Below, piece after piece: positions 14,758-17,297 of a DNA stretch of 17,297 bases. The DNA is taken from positions 1-17,297 of the forward strand of contig CALARE010000055.1 in the NCBI GenBank assembly GCA_937888725.1, written 5' to 3'. Each line of letters begins with the position of its first letter. Position 1 is the stretch's first letter. Position numbers and translations under genes: made by a program. The DNA comes from an uncultured Alphaproteobacteria bacterium. Lineage in GTDB: Bacteria > Pseudomonadota > Alphaproteobacteria > CAAHEQ01 > UBA3637. Under the pieces are notes generated by a model, which was given only the letters and a program-made list of their open reading frames with translations, ran no database searches and was not told the DNA's origin.

Positions 14758-16128
14758 TTACTTTGTGGGAATACAATCTTGCCGTTTTGCTTTTAATTTT
14801 GCACACATACCGTCCGCCATTTCACGGGTTGGGAATTGCCCCACTTGCAAGCGATAAAAAGCCCCTTTCCCCTTAATATCCACACGTTTAATCAAGTATG
14901 ACATATTAGACAATAATTTATTGTGTTGCTTTTCAATTCGACGCCATGCTTTTTCAACCGCCTCCTTGTTATTTGAGGCAAACAACTGTACACGCCATAC
15001 CTCATTTTCAACAGGGGTTTTAATCACCTTTTGCACGGGCAAAACACCTTTTTCCAATGTAATCACCTCTTTTTTTGGTTTTTGAGGAATAATCGGTTCT
15101 TCTTTAATAAGTTCAACAGGTGGTCGTTTGGGCTTTTCAACTATTTGAGGTTCTGGCTCAACATTTGTTTCAACAACAGGAGCAATCCCCTCATTCACCA
15201 TTGCGGGTGAAATTGGCTTTGCCACCTCTTTGAGCGGATCAACGGCTTCAACCTCATTCATTGCAACAAAGCCCTGCTCTGGTGCGTTTTGTTCGATTGC
15301 TAAAATTTGAGGCAACACAGGCCGTTCAGGTTCTGGGAACAAACTTTCAACCTTTGTCGTCACATTATCCGTCCGAATACGGTTGTAAACCAATTTATCT
15401 TGATCAGGGATTGACATTCCCCCTGACTGCTCGGGCATTTCTTTAACCAGTTCTTGCGAAGCGGTAATCGTTGCAATTTCATCAAAATCATCCGCATCTT
15501 TATAAAATACATAAAACCCAAATAAAGAGCTAACAAGAACAACCCCTAATAGAGCGATTAAAATCATATGAAAACGCACATTTGAGAGTTCCTTTTCCGC
15601 AACATCTGTTCCTAACATATCCGCATCAGCTGTTTCATCAACCGTTAATGCGGACAAATTAACACTTGGTTTTACATCCTTTTCCACAGAAAGGAAGCTC
15701 CTTTCTTGCATTTGAGATTGCCCCATCTGAAATTGATGTGTTTCGGTTTTTATTGATTGTGTATACCCATACCCCATTTGTGATTGCGGTGTTTGAGTCG
15801 TTTGTTGTGCCATTTGTGTTGGATGCTGATGAAATTGCGTTTGTGATTGTGGCTGAACCACATAATCAGGCGTTTCCTGCGTCTGATATGAGGGATGAGA
15901 AACGGCCCCATTTTCACGTTCTTGATGAGAGGTTAAAGAATAATCCATCTGTTCATTCGTATTTAAAGGTTCCACTGACAACGAATGATGATTATCAGAC
16001 CCTTGTTCCTCTAATCTATTTTTATTTTGAAAAGATGGCTCTTTTGAAAAGTTAAATCCTGTAAAACTTGGTTCTTTTCGATTTGTTAAATCTTCAGTTA
16101 ACTCTCTTATCTTATCAAATTCATCCAT
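14758..16128 (-). CDS. SPOR-domain inner-membrane protein
   Basis: A bitopic protein of 456 residues: a disordered, Gln/Pro/Thr-rich cytoplasmic part (about 1-180), one membrane helix (about 186-208), a Pro/Glu/Lys-rich periplasmic linker (about 215-370) and a C-terminal SPOR domain (about 375-456, starting VWRVQLFASNNKE and including FYRLQVGQFPTREMA). SPOR domains bind peptidoglycan stripped of stem peptides at the division site, so a role in septation or wall sensing is likely. The long Gln-rich cytoplasmic region is unusual and may bind partners. AGGAG sits 7 nt before ATG 16128. It is co-transcribed with the M50 protease gene, which may process it or a shared partner. Confidence 0.9.
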   Translation of the reverse strand: MDEFDKIRELTEDLTNRKEPSFTGFNFSKEPSFQNKNRLEEQGSDNHHSLSVEPLNTNEQMDYSLTSHQERENGAVSHPSYQTQETPDYVVQPQSQTQFHQHPTQMAQQTTQTPQSQMGYGYTQSIKTETHQFQMGQSQMQERSFLSVEKDVKPSVNLSALTVDETADADMLGTDVAEKELSNVRFHMILIALLGVVLVSSLFGFYVFYKDADDFDEIATITASQELVKEMPEQSGGMSIPDQDKLVYNRIRTDNVTTKVESLFPEPERPVLPQILAIEQNAPEQGFVAMNEVEAVDPLKEVAKPISPAMVNEGIAPVVETNVEPEPQIVEKPKRPPVELIKEEPIIPQKPKKEVITLEKGVLPVQKVIKTPVENEVWRVQLFASNNKEAVEKAWRRIEKQHNKLLSNMSYLIKRVDIKGKGAFYRLQVGQFPTREMADGMCAKLKAKRQDCIPTK

Positions 16129-16158
16129 GGCATGCTCCTTATTTTTTATTTAACTAAA

Positions 16159-16188
16159 AAGGTAGCACATTTTTTTATCATTTCGCAA
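16159..16188 (-). promoter_or_regulatory. Possible promoter for the SPOR-M50 pair
   Basis: TTGCGA (16188-16183) and TACCTT (16164-16159) on the minus strand with an 18-nt spacer. Both boxes are imperfect. Confidence 0.35.
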
Positions 16189-16191
16189 GTG

Positions 16192-16229
16192 TTATTTTAA
16201 AAAAATAAAGTCTGTATTTTTTAAAATAA
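16192..16229 (-). terminator. AT-only inverted repeat after the unknown gene
   Basis: TTATTTTAAAAAA-type arms (16192-16207 and 16215-16229) pair over about 15 bp around a 7-nt loop, just after the stop at 16234 in the minus direction and with T-runs. With no G-C pairs the stem is weak, so it may be only AT-rich spacer. Confidence 0.35.
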
Positions 16230-16233
16230 ATCT

Positions 16234-17199
16234 CTATTTGCATCTTTCAACAATCATATCTTGAAGACCGTTTAACATACGCCATTTTGAGATAGGTAGC
16301 ACTGTCCCCTTTCCTTTTGCCAATCCCAAGCTAAAACCTGCCGATAGTCTTTGGGACAAAGGAACTTCCCCTCGAAGCTCAGCCGTTTTTTCATTCCCAT
16401 CTGTGTCAAAATAGACATCCTTGTCACTTACCCACAAAACACGAGCAGGTGTTCTTTCAATCTGTTCCATTTCTTCTTGACGATTTTTAACACCCATAAT
16501 GGCAAAATATCCACCCGTTATTAAAAATGCACCCAAACCAGCGTAAAAAAGAATGGTATTTCTAATCCTTTTTTGTTTTTCACGTTCTGTTTCAACTTCA
16601 AAAGGATAATATCTATCTGAGTGCTGACACTCAAATTTATTCTTGTGCTCTGCATAAAATATGGACTCCATCCCTTGAATTTTAGGATCCATTTTTCCGT
16701 TTTGATCATATAAATCCCATGTCCCCTCCTCATTCAACAAGGCAAAGTATTCCCCTGATGCAACTTGAAATAAGGCACATTCTTTCCCCTTAGCCAGATT
16801 CGTTCCATTTTTTTTACTTACTTGATAAGCATTTTCTTTTTCATCATATTGAATAACAACGTGTTTTGTCACCCGATATGGACATTTAAATGGCATTTTA
16901 AAATGCCCAGCCATCCAAACGGCTGGAGAAAACAAATAACTCCCTGTACCACACCCTGTTACCCCAAAAACAACCATCCCCTTTGTTTTTAAAATTTTAT
17001 TTCCCAGGGCGTCATAAACTTCCTCTGTCGGCTGTTCACCTCTATTGATGCGTACCACATGCAATAAGCCATCATCCCTAGCACAAACTTCAGACGCTCC
17101 TTGAATATCAATAACTTCTTTCATCGTCACATTGCTAAAAACCTTATCCCCTTTAAAAAAATAAAGCTCATTACCAATGTTTATATTCGTTTCATACAT
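16234..17199 (-). CDS. Unknown protein with one central membrane helix
   Basis: A 321-residue protein I do not recognise. Residues 1-210 are strand-rich, with short units ending in motifs such as VYDALGNKIL and WDLYDQNGK, like beta-propeller or WG-type repeats but too few to assign. A basic stretch (KQKRIR, about 208-213) precedes one membrane helix (about 215-237), which suggests N-terminus inside, C-terminus outside. The C-terminal part (about 250-310) includes VLWVSDKDVYFDTDGNE and looks like a small beta domain. ATG 17199 follows AAAAGGA by about 8 nt and a strong promoter; the longer TTG-started frame overlaps that promoter. It lies upstream of the SPOR-M50 pair on the same strand, separated by 105 nt. 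Confidence 0.8.
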   Translation of the reverse strand: MYETNINIGNELYFFKGDKVFSNVTMKEVIDIQGASEVCARDDGLLHVVRINRGEQPTEEVYDALGNKILKTKGMVVFGVTGCGTGSYLFSPAVWMAGHFKMPFKCPYRVTKHVVIQYDEKENAYQVSKKNGTNLAKGKECALFQVASGEYFALLNEEGTWDLYDQNGKMDPKIQGMESIFYAEHKNKFECQHSDRYYPFEVETEREKQKRIRNTILFYAGLGAFLITGGYFAIMGVKNRQEEMEQIERTPARVLWVSDKDVYFDTDGNEKTAELRGEVPLSQRLSAGFSLGLAKGKGTVLPISKWRMLNGLQDMIVERCK

Positions 17200-17230
17200 C
17201 TTTATTATCCTTTTATAAAAAATTTTTAAA

Positions 17231-17259
17231 AAGATATCAAAAAAACATCTGTTTGTCAA
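17231..17259 (-). promoter_or_regulatory. Promoter for the unknown membrane protein
   Basis: TTGACA (17259-17254), 17 nt, TATCTT (17236-17231) on the minus strand. The start site would be near 17224, about 25 nt before ATG 17199. The remaining bases up to the window end show no gene. Confidence 0.7.
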
Positions 17260-17297
17260 TTATTTTAATCATTCATTTAAAAAATGGCAAAAAAGTT

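Noticed and set aside
17200..17259. N-terminal extension of the unknown membrane protein from a TTG at 17259
   Set aside because: It overlaps the -35 and -10 boxes; ATG 17199 has a good ribosome-binding site.

Overview
The window is AT-rich bacterial DNA, read with the standard code: TAA, TAG and TGA all end genes here. The best guess is an alphaproteobacterium of the host-associated, gut type. Three things point that way: a SPOR-domain inner-membrane protein, a YgaP-like rhodanese, and a metK leader that resembles the SAM-II riboswitch, a class found mostly in Alphaproteobacteria. The taxonomy is inference. No rRNA, tRNA, CRISPR array or transposase gene was seen.

Layout. (1) 1-1683, minus: a large open frame that runs off the left edge, coding a BspA-like leucine-rich-repeat protein, with a consensus promoter at 1767-1795. 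(2) 1796-2411: noncoding, with a short perfect palindrome, long G-runs, a tandem array of about 99-bp units and a long hairpin that abuts the end of proS. (3) 2412-3926, minus: prolyl-tRNA synthetase of the archaeal/eukaryotic-like type. A GNAT acetyltransferase (4064-4624) diverges from it, followed by a YgaP-like membrane rhodanese whose catalytic Cys is a Ser (4687-5196). (4) 7994-5193, minus: an ABC-F ATPase and a proline-iminopeptidase-like hydrolase, 18 nt apart. The ABC-F promoter sits so close to its ATG that the mRNA looks leaderless. A MATE exporter (8083-9435) diverges from them. (5) 12688-9428, minus: three putative zinc peptidases without signal peptides, namely two tandem paralogous M23 proteins and a HELTH-motif protein with its own promoter. 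(6) 12805-14072, plus: a promoter, a SAM-II-like leader, a 20-codon leader ORF, a divergent short metK and a strong terminator. (7) 17199-14077, minus: a one-TM protein of unknown function, a SPOR protein, and an M50 site-2-protease-like gene coupled to the SPOR gene through overlapping stop codon and ribosome-binding site.

Most genes have recognisable sigma70-type promoters with 17-nt spacers, so transcription units can be proposed with some confidence. The most interesting parts are the metK leader, which appears to combine a SAM-binding pseudoknot, a short upstream ORF and a hairpin masking the metK ribosome-binding site; the cluster of three cytoplasmic-looking zinc peptidases; and the repeat array next to proS, where one hairpin arm faces four copies of its partner.
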